A stretch of 46,733 bases of DNA from Leptotrichia sp. oral taxon 215 str. W9775. Its GTDB lineage: Bacteria; Fusobacteriota; Fusobacteriia; Fusobacteriales; Leptotrichiaceae. Below, one piece after another: positions 26,707-34,615 of this stretch. The stretch covers positions 106,422 to 153,154 of the forward strand of contig NZ_KI272841.1 in assembly GCF_000469505.1 (NCBI RefSeq). Reading direction: 5' to 3'. Every line of letters begins with the position of its first letter. The stretch's first letter is position 1. Both the position numbers and the translations under genes were made by a program. The notes beneath the pieces are model-generated. The model was not told the DNA's origin. It was given only the letters and a program-made list of their open reading frames with translations, and searched no databases.

Positions 26707-26767
26707 GCCTTATTCGTTTAAGGATGGGATGTTTCGAGGAGATAAAAGAGCCTTATTCGTTTAAGGA
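26707..26767 (+). repeat. 18-bp direct repeat, two copies, period 43 bp
   Basis: GCCTTATTCGTTTAAGGA is exact at 26707-26724 and 26750-26767. An AAAAG-like run precedes both copies. The 25-base sequence between them contains GGAGATAAAAG and is not repeated elsewhere as far as I can see. Confidence 0.9.
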
Positions 26768-26773
26768 CTACAG

Positions 26774-26804
26774 TAAGCATATCAAAAGATATGCTTAATT
26801 TTTT
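26774..26804 (+). terminator. Terminator after the repeat RNA
   Basis: TAAGCATATC (26774-26783) and GATATGCTTA (26788-26797) form a perfect 10-bp stem with an AAAA loop, followed by a T6 run. It ends just before the ribosome site of the 30-codon ORF. Confidence 0.92.
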
Positions 26805-26816
26805 GAGGGGGATAAA

Positions 26817-26909
26817 ATGGTTATTTGTGAAATTTTAGGTGTTTATTTAGTGGATTTTAAAAGTAATGAAGGTGGGGAAATATCTGGAAAACAGAAAATT
26901 CTGACATAA
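26817..26909 (+). CDS. 30-residue ORF behind the repeat-RNA terminator
   Basis: The ORF reads MVICEILGVYLVDFKSNEGG and then EISGKQKILT. A very strong Shine-Dalgarno, GAGGGGG at 26805-26811, sits 5 bases before the ATG. The product has no recognised motif and is far shorter than ToxN/CptN/TenpN toxins. It may be a real small protein whose expression depends on terminator read-through, or the stub of a deleted toxin gene. Confidence 0.45.
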   Translation: MVICEILGVYLVDFKSNEGGEISGKQKILT

Positions 26910-26923
26910 ATAATAAAAAAACA

Positions 26924-26952
26924 TTGCAATTTTTTTTAAATAATTGTAAAAT
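26924..26952 (+). promoter_or_regulatory. Promoter of the queuosine-precursor transporter
   Basis: TTGCAA (26924-26929) and TAAAAT (26947-26952) with a 17-base spacer. Transcription from about 26959 would produce a leader of about 165 nt containing the riboswitch candidate and its terminator. Confidence 0.7.
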
Positions 26953-26998
26953 ATAACACAGTAAATACAATTGAAAATAATAAAAGTTAGAAATAACA

Positions 26999-27035
26999 GG
27001 ATGTTTGGGAGAATCCATCCATAAAAAAAACCTTT
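26999..27035 (+). promoter_or_regulatory. Candidate preQ1-I riboswitch aptamer
   Basis: The segment can fold as the small H-type pseudoknot of preQ1-I: P1 GGATG (26999-27003) with CATCC (27016-27020), a three-base TTT, then GGG (27007-27009) that can pair with CCT (27031-27033) across an A-rich linker ATAAAAAAAA (27021-27030), and an unpaired C just before the P1 3' strand where the ligand-pairing C is expected. The canonical ACUAAGG tail is not kept. The call is supported by the following terminator and a downstream preQ1-type transporter gene. Confidence 0.55.
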
Positions 27036-27054
27036 AATAAGATAACAGATTTAC

Positions 27055-27094
27055 AAATGTATCGTTGTCAAAAAGGGGATGATACATTTTTTTT
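27055..27094 (+). terminator. Leader terminator downstream of the preQ1 candidate
   Basis: AAATGTATC (27055-27063) pairs perfectly with GATACATTT (27081-27089), followed by a T run to 27094. It lies 30 nt before the transporter start, the expected expression platform of a transcriptional OFF switch. Confidence 0.85.
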
Positions 27095-27123
27095 GTGAAA
27101 AATAAAATAAAATGGAGGAGAAG

Positions 27124-27876
27124 ATGTTAGAATTTTTTAAGAATTTTCAATTTGGAACAAATGAAATGCTCTGGCTGGCGTATATGTTATTCAATTATAC
27201 TGCAGTTTTATTTGCTTACAAATATTGGGGTAAAGTAGGATTACTTATATTTGTTCCTCTGTCAGTAGTACTGGCAAATATACAGGTATTAAAAATGATG
27301 AACTTATTTGGAGTTGAAACAACAATGGGAAATATAGCTTTTGGAGGAGTATTTCTTGTTTCGGATATTTTATCTGAAGTCGAAGGGAAAAAATATGCAA
27401 GAAAGCTAGTTACAATTGGATTTATTACAATGGTATTTACTACGATAGTTATGAACTGGGCATTAGCAATAAAGCCTGCATCTATTGATCAGTTTCAGGA
27501 ACATTTGAAACCTATTTTTGGACTTGCTTTAAATGAACTGTCTGTTATAAGAGTAACAGCGGCAAGTATGACAGCATTTATAATATCGCAGCTATTTGAT
27601 GTATGGGCCTATCAGGTTATAAGAAAATGGCGTCCAAGCTACAAGGATATCTGGATTAGAAACAATCTGAGTACAGTAGTTGGACAGATAATTGATAACT
27701 CCCTGTTTACAGTTCTTGCATTTGCAGGAGTATATAAAATCAGTGAATTATTTGTAATCGCCTTTTCAACATACTTCCTGGAATTATTTATTTCAGTAAT
27801 GGATACGCCTTTTGTGTATATAGCGGCATTATGGAAAAAACAAGGTAAAGTAAGAGAACTGGAAGATCATATATAG
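27124..27876 (+). CDS. Queuosine precursor transporter (YhhQ/COG1738 family)
   Basis: This 250-residue membrane protein imports a queuosine precursor such as preQ1 or preQ0 for tRNA modification. It has about six membrane spans. Family signatures are VSDILSEVEGKKYARK, the QLFDVWAYQVIRKW motif and WIRNNLSTVVGQIIDNSLFT. An ATG at 27112 lies before the Shine-Dalgarno GGAGGAG (27114-27120), which is correctly placed for the ATG at 27124, so the latter is preferred. The leader carries a candidate preQ1 riboswitch and terminator, consistent with feedback control. No queuosine biosynthesis gene is in the window, suggesting salvage. Confidence 0.92.
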   Translation: MLEFFKNFQFGTNEMLWLAYMLFNYTAVLFAYKYWGKVGLLIFVPLSVVLANIQVLKMMNLFGVETTMGNIAFGGVFLVSDILSEVEGKKYARKLVTIGFITMVFTTIVMNWALAIKPASIDQFQEHLKPIFGLALNELSVIRVTAASMTAFIISQLFDVWAYQVIRKWRPSYKDIWIRNNLSTVVGQIIDNSLFTVLAFAGVYKISELFVIAFSTYFLELFISVMDTPFVYIAALWKKQGKVRELEDHI

Positions 27877-27911
27877 AAATGGAATTTATAAAAAGTTTAT
27901 CTTGAAAAAGT

Positions 27912-27953
27912 AAAAAGCACTAACTTTCCCATTTGGGCAGTCAGTGCTTTTTG
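27912..27953. terminator. Bidirectional terminator between the transporter and glnN
   Basis: AAAAAGCACT and AGTGCTTTTT (27912-27921 and 27943-27952) pair, with a further ACT/AGT past one mismatch. A and T runs on either side serve both convergent genes. Confidence 0.88.
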
Positions 27954-27968
27954 TATTCATATTAAGTC

Positions 27969-30074
27969 TTATAGTTTAAACAGTAAATCAGTATAAGTAG
28001 GCAATGTCCAGATTTCATTGTCAACTATCTTTTCAAGATTATCACAAGGAACTCTTAAATTTTCAAGTCCTTCAACTAAAAATTCCTTAGCCATGTCTGT
28101 CTGCTTTTCAAGATTTTCCTCTTTTTTAACTTCTGCAATTCTTGCTTCAAGAAGCTTTGTTTCTTTACGTATATTGGAAATATCTGTCAGCACGCTTTTT
28201 AAAAGTTCTTTTTGTTCTTCTGTACCTTCAGGATAGAATTTTTCAACTTTTTCAATATTTTCAGCCAGAAGGTTTGCGTATTTCAGACCAAAAGGAAGTA
28301 TATATTTATTAGCCATGTCAATTAGCGTTCTGGCTTCGATGCATAAATGTGTAATGTATCTTTCAGCATAGGCATTATATCTTGATGCAGACTCCTGTAT
28401 TGTAAGCATTCCAGTTTCTTCAGTAACTTTAAGGATCTCCGGATCAAGATATTTTCTTAATGCAGTATTTGCAGATATTTCATTTGTAAGCCCTCTTCTT
28501 TTAGCTTCTTCCTGCCATTCTTCGCTGTATCCGTTACCATTGAAGATAATTCTTCCATGTTTTTTGTATGCATCTGTTATAATTTCTACAATAGTTTTAT
28601 CTAAATTTTTCTTGTCACTTTTTTCCAGTTTGTCGGCATATTCACTTAAAACCTTTCCTACAATTGCGTTTATTGCAGTTGCAGTTGTGGAAGGAGTAGA
28701 GCTTGATCCAGGCATTCTGAATTCAAATTTATTTCCTGTAAAGGCAAACGGAGATGTTCTGTTTCTGTCTCCGGCATCAATTCTTAATGAAGGAATAACG
28801 TCCACATCAAGATCAAGTTTGGAACTTGCAGCTACAGGAAGATTTTTACCTAATGCAATATTTTCAAGAATTGTTGTCAGTTCATCACCTAAAAAGATTG
28901 AAATAATTGCAGGCGGAGCTTCGTGTCCTCCAAGACGGTGATCATTTGTTGCAGTTGCGGTTGTAGCTCTCAGCAAAGGATAATATCTGTCTATAGCTTC
29001 AATTACAGCTGATACAAACAGAAGGAATCTCTTATTTGTCTGTGGATCTTTCCCAGGACTGAAAAGGTTTCTTCCGTCATCAGTACTAAGTGACCAGTTA
29101 TTATGTTTTCCTGAACCGTTTACACCTTCAAAAGGTTTTTCATGAAGCAGTGCAACCATGTTATGTCTAAGTGCTGTTTTTTCAATAGTTTCCATTATAA
29201 TCTGGTTCTGATCTGAAGCTAGATTGGCTACTGAAAATAGTGGAGCTATTTCAAACTGGTTAGGAGCTACTTCATTATGTCTTGTTTTGGCAGGTACTCC
29301 CAACTTCCAAAGTTCCACATCGACATCACTCATAAAGTTTATTACTTTTTCCTTTATTTTTCCGTAATAGTGGTCGCTTAATTCCTGTCCCTTAGGAGCA
29401 GGTGCACCAAATAAAGTTCTTCCTGTCAGCAGAAGATCTTCCCTTTCTTCAAATAAATCCTTGTTTACAAGGAAATATTCCTGTTCCACTCCCAAAGTAT
29501 TGAATACGTGGTGTGATTCGTTATTTCCTAGAGCCCTTAAAACTCTTAATGACTGTTTTCCTACATATTTCATTGTTCTAAGCAGTGGAACCTTTTTATC
29601 CAAGGCTTCACCTGTAAATGAAACAAAGGCTGTAGGTATATATAATGTAACTCCATTTTTATTTTCTCTTATGAATGGATATGAACTTGTATCCCAGACT
29701 GTGTATCCCCTTGCCTCAAAAGTGCTTCTCAAACCACCGTTTGGAAAAGAGGAGGCATCAGATTCCCCTTTTATAAGGCTGCTTCCTGAAAACTTATAAA
29801 TAATTTCCTTATCCCCAGTAGGTTCCAGAAATGAATCGTGCTTTTCTGCAGTCAAGTCATTTAGAGGTTGAAACCAGTGACAATAATGCGTTGCCCCTCT
29901 TTTTGTCGCCCAGTCCTTCATTGCATTTGCAATAACTTCAGCAGATTCCTTCGATAATTCAGTTAATCCAAGCTGGGAAAGTCTGAATTCTTCGAATACT
30001 GATTTTGGAACTCTCTTTTTTAAGTTACTTTCGGTAAAAACATTTTCACCGAATACTTTCATAATATTTTCCAT
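27969..30074 (-). CDS. glnN: Glutamine synthetase type III
   Basis: GlnN makes glutamine from glutamate, ammonia and ATP in the cytoplasm. The 701-residue length and architecture are those of GSIII, about 250 residues longer than GSI. Recognisable segments include the N-terminal FRLSQLGLTELSKESAEVIANAMKDWA region, the metal/ATP site THYCHWFQPL, EQEYFLV, the RHNEVAPNQFEIAPLF block and NGSGKHNNWS, with a long C-terminal helical region. AGGAG 8 nt upstream supports the ATG at 30074. It lies 234 bp downstream of gdhA on the same strand with a terminator-like hairpin between, so the two assimilation genes are linked but probably separate units. Confidence 0.97.
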   Translation of the reverse strand: MENIMKVFGENVFTESNLKKRVPKSVFEEFRLSQLGLTELSKESAEVIANAMKDWATKRGATHYCHWFQPLNDLTAEKHDSFLEPTGDKEIIYKFSGSSLIKGESDASSFPNGGLRSTFEARGYTVWDTSSYPFIRENKNGVTLYIPTAFVSFTGEALDKKVPLLRTMKYVGKQSLRVLRALGNNESHHVFNTLGVEQEYFLVNKDLFEEREDLLLTGRTLFGAPAPKGQELSDHYYGKIKEKVINFMSDVDVELWKLGVPAKTRHNEVAPNQFEIAPLFSVANLASDQNQIIMETIEKTALRHNMVALLHEKPFEGVNGSGKHNNWSLSTDDGRNLFSPGKDPQTNKRFLLFVSAVIEAIDRYYPLLRATTATATNDHRLGGHEAPPAIISIFLGDELTTILENIALGKNLPVAASSKLDLDVDVIPSLRIDAGDRNRTSPFAFTGNKFEFRMPGSSSTPSTTATAINAIVGKVLSEYADKLEKSDKKNLDKTIVEIITDAYKKHGRIIFNGNGYSEEWQEEAKRRGLTNEISANTALRKYLDPEILKVTEETGMLTIQESASRYNAYAERYITHLCIEARTLIDMANKYILPFGLKYANLLAENIEKVEKFYPEGTEEQKELLKSVLTDISNIRKETKLLEARIAEVKKEENLEKQTDMAKEFLVEGLENLRVPCDNLEKIVDNEIWTLPTYTDLLFKL

Positions 30075-30219
30075 TTTTTAAGCTCCTCATTTCTTTAAAT
30101 TTATTTTTATATAATATATTAAAGTCTTCAATATGTCAATATTATTTTAAAGAAAACCTTATCCTGTGAACTATATATGACATAGAAATATTGAAAATAG
30201 TAGAAATAAAATTAAAAAA

Positions 30220-30280
30220 TATAGGATATATTTCTAAACTTTAATAAAATTTTATTGAGTCATCGAGTATATATCCTATA
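30220..30280 (-). terminator. Long hairpin / terminator downstream of gdhA
   Basis: TATAGGATATAT (30220-30231) and ATATATCCTATA (30269-30280) are perfect 12-base complements around a 37-base loop that itself holds the palindrome AATAAAATTTTATT. On the minus strand a T-rich run follows, as expected for gdhA termination; it also lies in the glnN upstream region. Confidence 0.65.
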
Positions 30281-30308
30281 TCTGTTATATCAGAGTATTT
30301 TTACTTAA

Positions 30309-31559
30309 TTAATACCATCCTCTTAGTTTCATTGCATGGGCAATTTTCTTAATACTTGTCATATAAGAAGCTGTTCTTACATCAACATTATATTCTTTTG
30401 CCAGATTCCAGATGTCATTAAATGAATTTTTCAGTACATTTGTTTCTTTTTCCTGAACTTCTTCAAAGCTCCAGTAGTATCCTTGAAGATTCTGTACCCA
30501 TTCAAAGTATGAAACTACAACTCCACCTGCATTTGCAAGTATATCAGGAATAATAGTTACACCTTTCTTATTTAAAATTTCATCAGCTTCAGGCGTAGTA
30601 GGTCCGTTTGCACCTTCAACTATTACTTTAGCCTTAATTCTGTTTGCATTTTCAGAAGTAATCTGATTTTCAAGTGCACAAGGAGCTAAAACATCAACTT
30701 CCAGTTCAAGAAGTTCCTGGTTAGTTATTTTCTTACCGTATACACCGTCAGCAATGGCACCGTTAGATCCAACTTCCTTGATTATTTTTTCCATATCCAG
30801 TCCATTTTCATTGTATACTGCAGTATCAACATTTGAAATTGCTACAACTTTTGCCCCTGCCTTATGAGCGTAGTAAGCAGTATAGTAACCAACATTTCCA
30901 AATCCCTGCACAGCATAAGTTGCCCCTTTTATATCCTGTCCAAGTTTTTCAAGAGCAAGTTTTGCTGCAAGATTTACCCCATATCCTGTAGCTTCAGTTC
31001 TTGCAAGTGATCCTCCAAATCCAAGAGGTTTTCCTGTAAATGTACCAGGAGCTGATTTTTTAACTACACCTTCGTAAGCATCTACCATCCATGACATTAT
31101 TTGTCCGTTAGTGTTTACATCCGGAGCAGGTATATCAATTTTTTCACCAATTAATGGAGCAATAGCTTCTGCATAAGCTCTGGAAATTCTTTCAAGTTCA
31201 GCAGCTGAATAGTCTTTAGGATCCAAGGTAATTCCCCCTTTACCTCCACCATAAGGTATTCCCGCAACAGAACATTTGAAAGTCATCCATGTAGACAATG
31301 CTTTAACTTCATCTCTTGTTACACCTGGATGGAATCTTATTCCTCCTTTAAAAGGTCCTACTGCATTGTTATGCTGAGAACGGTAACCGGTAAATGTTTT
31401 AACAGTACCGTCATCCATTTTAACCGGGAATGAAACTTCCAGCACCCTCATAGGATTTTTTAAAATTTCATATACAGCCGGGTCTGCATTTAATTTATCA
31501 CACGCTGCTTTTACCTGCTTTTGAGCAATCTCAAAAGGATTCAGTGTTTCTTTAGACAT
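30309..31559 (-). CDS. gdhA: NAD(P)-glutamate dehydrogenase
   Basis: Glutamate dehydrogenase interconverts 2-oxoglutarate plus ammonia and glutamate; in fusobacteria it often works in glutamate fermentation. The 416-residue protein carries the catalytic lysine region IPYGGGKGGI, the GGIRFHP and FKCSVAG segments, the nucleotide-binding GFGNVG loop, and EGANGPTTPEADEIL. An upstream ATG-like start at 31619 would add 20 residues without a ribosome site, whereas AGAGGAGAAA precedes the ATG at 31559 (MSKETLNPFE). A -35/-10 pair lies just upstream. Cofactor preference cannot be told by eye. Confidence 0.96.
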   Translation of the reverse strand: MSKETLNPFEIAQKQVKAACDKLNADPAVYEILKNPMRVLEVSFPVKMDDGTVKTFTGYRSQHNNAVGPFKGGIRFHPGVTRDEVKALSTWMTFKCSVAGIPYGGGKGGITLDPKDYSAAELERISRAYAEAIAPLIGEKIDIPAPDVNTNGQIMSWMVDAYEGVVKKSAPGTFTGKPLGFGGSLARTEATGYGVNLAAKLALEKLGQDIKGATYAVQGFGNVGYYTAYYAHKAGAKVVAISNVDTAVYNENGLDMEKIIKEVGSNGAIADGVYGKKITNQELLELEVDVLAPCALENQITSENANRIKAKVIVEGANGPTTPEADEILNKKGVTIIPDILANAGGVVVSYFEWVQNLQGYYWSFEEVQEKETNVLKNSFNDIWNLAKEYNVDVRTASYMTSIKKIAHAMKLRGWY

Positions 31560-31623
31560 AATATTTCTCCTCTCTAAATTTTCAATTTTTTTCTCAGTCT
31601 GACTGAGAACTTCCCACACATAT

Positions 31624-31653
31624 TTTATACACCAATTTATTATTAAAAATCAA
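31624..31653 (-). promoter_or_regulatory. gdhA promoter
   Basis: On the minus strand TTGATT (31653-31648) and TATAAA (31629-31624) are 18 bases apart. The resulting 5' leader to the start at 31559 would be about 60 nt. Confidence 0.65.
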
Positions 31654-31750
31654 CATTTTTTTTAAAAGTATAGAAAGAAAATAAGTTTGAATATATATTG
31701 TTAATGTTTGACTTGCAAGAGATAAATGTAACAAATAAATAAATTCTCGG

Positions 31751-31779
31751 TTTAAAAAAGCAAAAAAATTTGCTATAAT
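31751..31779 (+). promoter_or_regulatory. Promoter of the MORN-repeat gene
   Basis: TTTAAA (31751-31756) and TATAAT (31774-31779) with a 17-base spacer and TGC directly before the -10 (extended -10). GCAAA and TTTGC arms (31760-31773) lie in the spacer and could be an operator. Confidence 0.7.
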
Positions 31780-31814
31780 ATAAAAGATAAATTATAGACA
31801 TAAGGAGAAGAATA

Positions 31815-32618
31815 ATGAAAAGGATAAAGAATTTATTAGTAACGTTGATGTTTTTTTTATCACTTGCAGTATACGGTAAAAATATTAATGCAGGAAATTA
31901 CAGAATAAATGACGGGAAAATAGAATTACTTAATTATGATAGAGGGTTAAGTGACAGCGTAAATGTAAAGAGGGAAAATGGAGCTGAAGTGATTACAGGC
32001 TCGGAAGATTTAAGAATAACTGACGGAGGCGGAAGAATACTTGTAACTAAAGTAAGCAAAGGCCTTATAGACGGTAAATATGAAGAATATTATGCAAATG
32101 GAAATACATTCATGTCAGGAAGATATGAAGATGGTAAAAAAGAAGGGGAATGGAAAACTTATACTGAAGAAGGGTATCTATGGAAAAAACATACATATAA
32201 AAATGGTCAGTTAAATGGTAAATTTGTAAATTACTATACAAAAACCGGAGTGGAAGAAACAGTTGGAAATTACGCAAATGGCAGAAAATCAGGAAACTGG
32301 AACAGCTACTACTCTTCAGGAAGAAAAAAACTGTCAGGTAACTATTCAGACGGATATAGACAGGGAACATTTACTGAATGGTATGAAAATGGTCAGAAAA
32401 AATCAGTTATAAACTATAGCTATGACATAGTTGACGGGAAAATGACAGTATATTATGATACTGGGGCTGTTTTTTACGAAGGAAACATGAATGATAAAGA
32501 TGGAAGTGTAAAGGGATACGACCAGAATGGAACTTTAAGATTTGAAGGAAAACTGGAAAAAGGGAAAAAAGTAGGAAACTGGAAATATTATGATGAAATG
32601 GGAAATTTAATAAGATAA
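31815..32618 (+). CDS. Exported MORN-repeat protein
   Basis: This 267-residue protein has a signal peptide (about 1-21, ending SLAVYGK) and, from about residue 80, seven or so MORN-type repeats with the pattern GxYxxGxKxGxWxxYxxxG (for example GRYEDGKKEGEWKTY and NYANGRKSGNWNSYY). Such repeats of the MORN_2/YwqK type form an extended beta sheet; in Leptotrichia-like genomes they are common in secreted proteins of unknown role. No catalytic domain is present. The name 'antitoxin YwqK' used for the family is not meaningful here because no toxin lies nearby. A private extended -10 promoter precedes it. Confidence 0.82.
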   Translation: MKRIKNLLVTLMFFLSLAVYGKNINAGNYRINDGKIELLNYDRGLSDSVNVKRENGAEVITGSEDLRITDGGGRILVTKVSKGLIDGKYEEYYANGNTFMSGRYEDGKKEGEWKTYTEEGYLWKKHTYKNGQLNGKFVNYYTKTGVEETVGNYANGRKSGNWNSYYSSGRKKLSGNYSDGYRQGTFTEWYENGQKKSVINYSYDIVDGKMTVYYDTGAVFYEGNMNDKDGSVKGYDQNGTLRFEGKLEKGKKVGNWKYYDEMGNLIR

Positions 32619-32679
32619 AGTCAGGTAATTGATGGAAGTTTGTTTTAGCTAACTGGAATTTTCTAGAAAGGAGGCAAAA

Positions 32680-33588
32680 ATGTCCTATTCGGTAGACTTG
32701 AAAAGGGAAATTTTCGGGAAATCAGTTACAGACAGGGAGGAGATTCTTGCCGAACTTTTTGGAATTTTTATTGCCAGGGATGTAATAACTGAACAGGGAA
32801 TACACTTCAGTACAGAAAACATATCACTGGCAAAAAGAGTTTATTCGGGACTGAAATCTGTGACAGAACTTGATATTCAGCTGAAATATGTGATGAGTAA
32901 AAGGCTTGGTGTACATAAGGTTTATGAAATACATCTCATGGCAACAGAAGAAAAGGAATATAGGGAGCTTATAAAAAAACTGTTTTCATATAAGAGTTTT
33001 TTCACAGAAAAAACGGAAAAGGAGCTCGCTGGAATAATAAGAGGTTTTTTTCTCTGCTGTGGATATGTAAAATCACCTGAAAAAGGTTATGCATTGGATT
33101 TCTTTATAGACACCGAAGATGCGGCAACATATCTTTATTACCTTTTTAAGAATATGGGAAAGAGAGTCTTCCAGACTGAGAAAAAGAATAAAAGTCTTGT
33201 GTATCTTAGAAATTCTGAGGATATACTGGATATTATATTTTTAATCGGTGGATTAACTTCCTTTTTCGAATTTGAAGAAGTAACTATAAATAAGGAAATA
33301 AGAAATAAAATTAATAGAAATATGAACTGGGAAATTGCAAATGAGACAAAGAAACTCTCTGCTGCAGAAAAACAGATTAGAATAATAAATAAAATAGATG
33401 AAGAAATTGGACTGGAAGAACTGTCGGATGTATTAAGGGAAACCGCAGTTAGTCGTCTTGAAAATGAAGAAATGTCGTTGCAGGAACTTGCAGATTTAAT
33501 GTCAATTTCAAAATCGGGAATAAAAAATAGATTCAGGAGACTTGAAGAAATCTATAAAAATTTAACTGAAAACAGAGGTGAGAATTAG
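32680..33588 (+). CDS. whiA: WhiA-family DNA-binding regulator
   Basis: WhiA combines an N-terminal degenerate LAGLIDADG-like fold with a C-terminal helix-turn-helix and acts as a regulator affecting cell division or envelope in Gram-positives. The 302-residue protein begins SYSVDLKREIFGKSV as expected and ends with the helix-turn-helix MSLQELADLMSISKSGIKNRFRRLEEI. Shine-Dalgarno AAAGGAGG is strong. lpxK starts on the next base after its stop, so the two are translationally coupled, an unexpected pairing of a Gram-positive-type regulator with a lipid A gene. Confidence 0.92.
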   Translation: MSYSVDLKREIFGKSVTDREEILAELFGIFIARDVITEQGIHFSTENISLAKRVYSGLKSVTELDIQLKYVMSKRLGVHKVYEIHLMATEEKEYRELIKKLFSYKSFFTEKTEKELAGIIRGFFLCCGYVKSPEKGYALDFFIDTEDAATYLYYLFKNMGKRVFQTEKKNKSLVYLRNSEDILDIIFLIGGLTSFFEFEEVTINKEIRNKINRNMNWEIANETKKLSAAEKQIRIINKIDEEIGLEELSDVLRETAVSRLENEEMSLQELADLMSISKSGIKNRFRRLEEIYKNLTENRGEN

Positions 33589-34557
33589 ATGCAGATATTG
33601 TTGAAAATACTATCACTTATTTATGGCTCGGTAATTTTTATACGAAATAAGCTGTATGACCTGAATATATTAAAATCAAAAAAAGCTGAAGGTGTGGAAG
33701 TAATCTGCATAGGAAACGTTGTCGCAGGTGGTACAGGGAAAACTCCTGCTGTTCAGTATTTTGTAAAAAAATATTTGAATGAAGGTAAAAAGGTAGGGAT
33801 TTTGAGTAGAGGATATAAGGGTAAAAGAAAAGAGGATTTGCTGTTAGTGAGAAATGATAAGGAAATACTGGCAACCTCTGCCGAGTCTGGAGATGAAGCA
33901 TATCTTCATGCCCTGAATCTTAAAGTACCTGTTGCAGTGTCAAAGGACAGATACAAGGGAGCAGTATATTTGCGTGATATCTGTAAAGTTGATATTATAA
34001 TTATGGATGACGGATTTCAGCATAGAAAACTGAAAAAGGACAGGAATATTATACTTATAGATGCAACAAATCCTTTTGGTGGAAATGATTATCTTCCAAA
34101 GGGGAGATTGCGGGAATCACTTGAATCCTTAAAAAGGGCAGATGAACTTATAATAACTAAAAGCAATTATATAAATAATGAATCACTTGAAAAAATAAAA
34201 CAGAAATTATTAAAATATGGAAAAAAAATATCTGTTGCAACTTTTTCTGAAGAAAATTTTTACAATATGAATGGGGAAGAAAAGGAGCTTAGTATAGTAA
34301 AAGATAAAAAAATACTCATTTTTTCCTCAATTGCAAATCCTAAAATATTTTATGAAACTGTAAAAAGGCTGGAACCTTCTGAGATAGAAGAAATTAAATT
34401 TGAAGATCATCATCTCTATAAACCGGAAGAAATAAACAATATTTCAGAAAAGGGAAAAGATTACGATTATATTGTAACTACAGAAAAAGATATAGTAAAA
34501 ATTAATGAAAAGATAGATAAGCTTCTTGTTTTAAAAATGGGATTCAAAATAGTGTAA
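33589..34557 (+). CDS. lpxK: Tetraacyldisaccharide 4'-kinase
   Basis: LpxK phosphorylates the lipid A precursor at the 4' position on the cytoplasmic face of the inner membrane. The 322-residue protein has an N-terminal membrane-associated helix, the P-loop GGTGKTP (47-53), LSRGYKG, SGDEAYL, the DDGFQHRKLKKD motif with its conserved DGFQH, and a C-terminal DHHLY segment. The start codon directly follows the whiA stop (TAG ATG). Its presence shows that the organism makes lipid A and is a diderm. Length is typical. Confidence 0.96.
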   Translation: MQILLKILSLIYGSVIFIRNKLYDLNILKSKKAEGVEVICIGNVVAGGTGKTPAVQYFVKKYLNEGKKVGILSRGYKGKRKEDLLLVRNDKEILATSAESGDEAYLHALNLKVPVAVSKDRYKGAVYLRDICKVDIIIMDDGFQHRKLKKDRNIILIDATNPFGGNDYLPKGRLRESLESLKRADELIITKSNYINNESLEKIKQKLLKYGKKISVATFSEENFYNMNGEEKELSIVKDKKILIFSSIANPKIFYETVKRLEPSEIEEIKFEDHHLYKPEEINNISEKGKDYDYIVTTEKDIVKINEKIDKLLVLKMGFKIV

Positions 34558-34615
34558 TTAATATTTTAAACAATAAATAGAATATTTAAAAAATAGAAAA
34601 GGAGGCATCATTTAT

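Larger units (their letters stand above)
26698..26804 (+). ncRNA. Tandem-repeat small RNA or leader of unknown class
   Basis: The predicted transcript of about 105 nt runs from a perfect promoter to an intrinsic terminator. It carries two exact 18-base repeats (26707-26724 and 26750-26767, period 43), each with a CCTTA/TAAGG stem around a TTCGTT loop. This matches the antitoxin half of type III toxin-antitoxin loci, where repeat RNA and a terminator precede the toxin gene; the next ORF, however, encodes only 30 residues. It could also be an unrecognised riboswitch or free regulatory RNA. No known riboswitch consensus fits. Confidence 0.6.

Noticed and set aside
26707..26767. Minus-strand reading of the tandem repeat as a guanidine-II (mini-ykkC) riboswitch, because the loops then contain ACGA
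   Set aside because: No minus-strand gene lies downstream, while a perfect promoter and terminator face the plus strand. The loops are six bases, not an ACGR tetraloop.
26707..26767. Tandem 18-bp repeat as a minimal CRISPR array
   Set aside because: Only two short copies are present, there is no cas gene, and a dedicated promoter and terminator bracket the element.
11338..26767. GGCCTTATC at 11349-11357 versus GCCTTATTC at 26707 and 26750 as attL/attR of an integrative island
   Set aside because: The shared core is only seven bases (GCCTTAT), which chance explains in AT-rich DNA, and both sequences are already explained by a terminator and by the RNA repeat.
28540..28941. 133-codon plus-strand ORF inside glnN
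   Set aside because: It is antisense to a fully conserved gene, has no ribosome site and has shadow-type composition.
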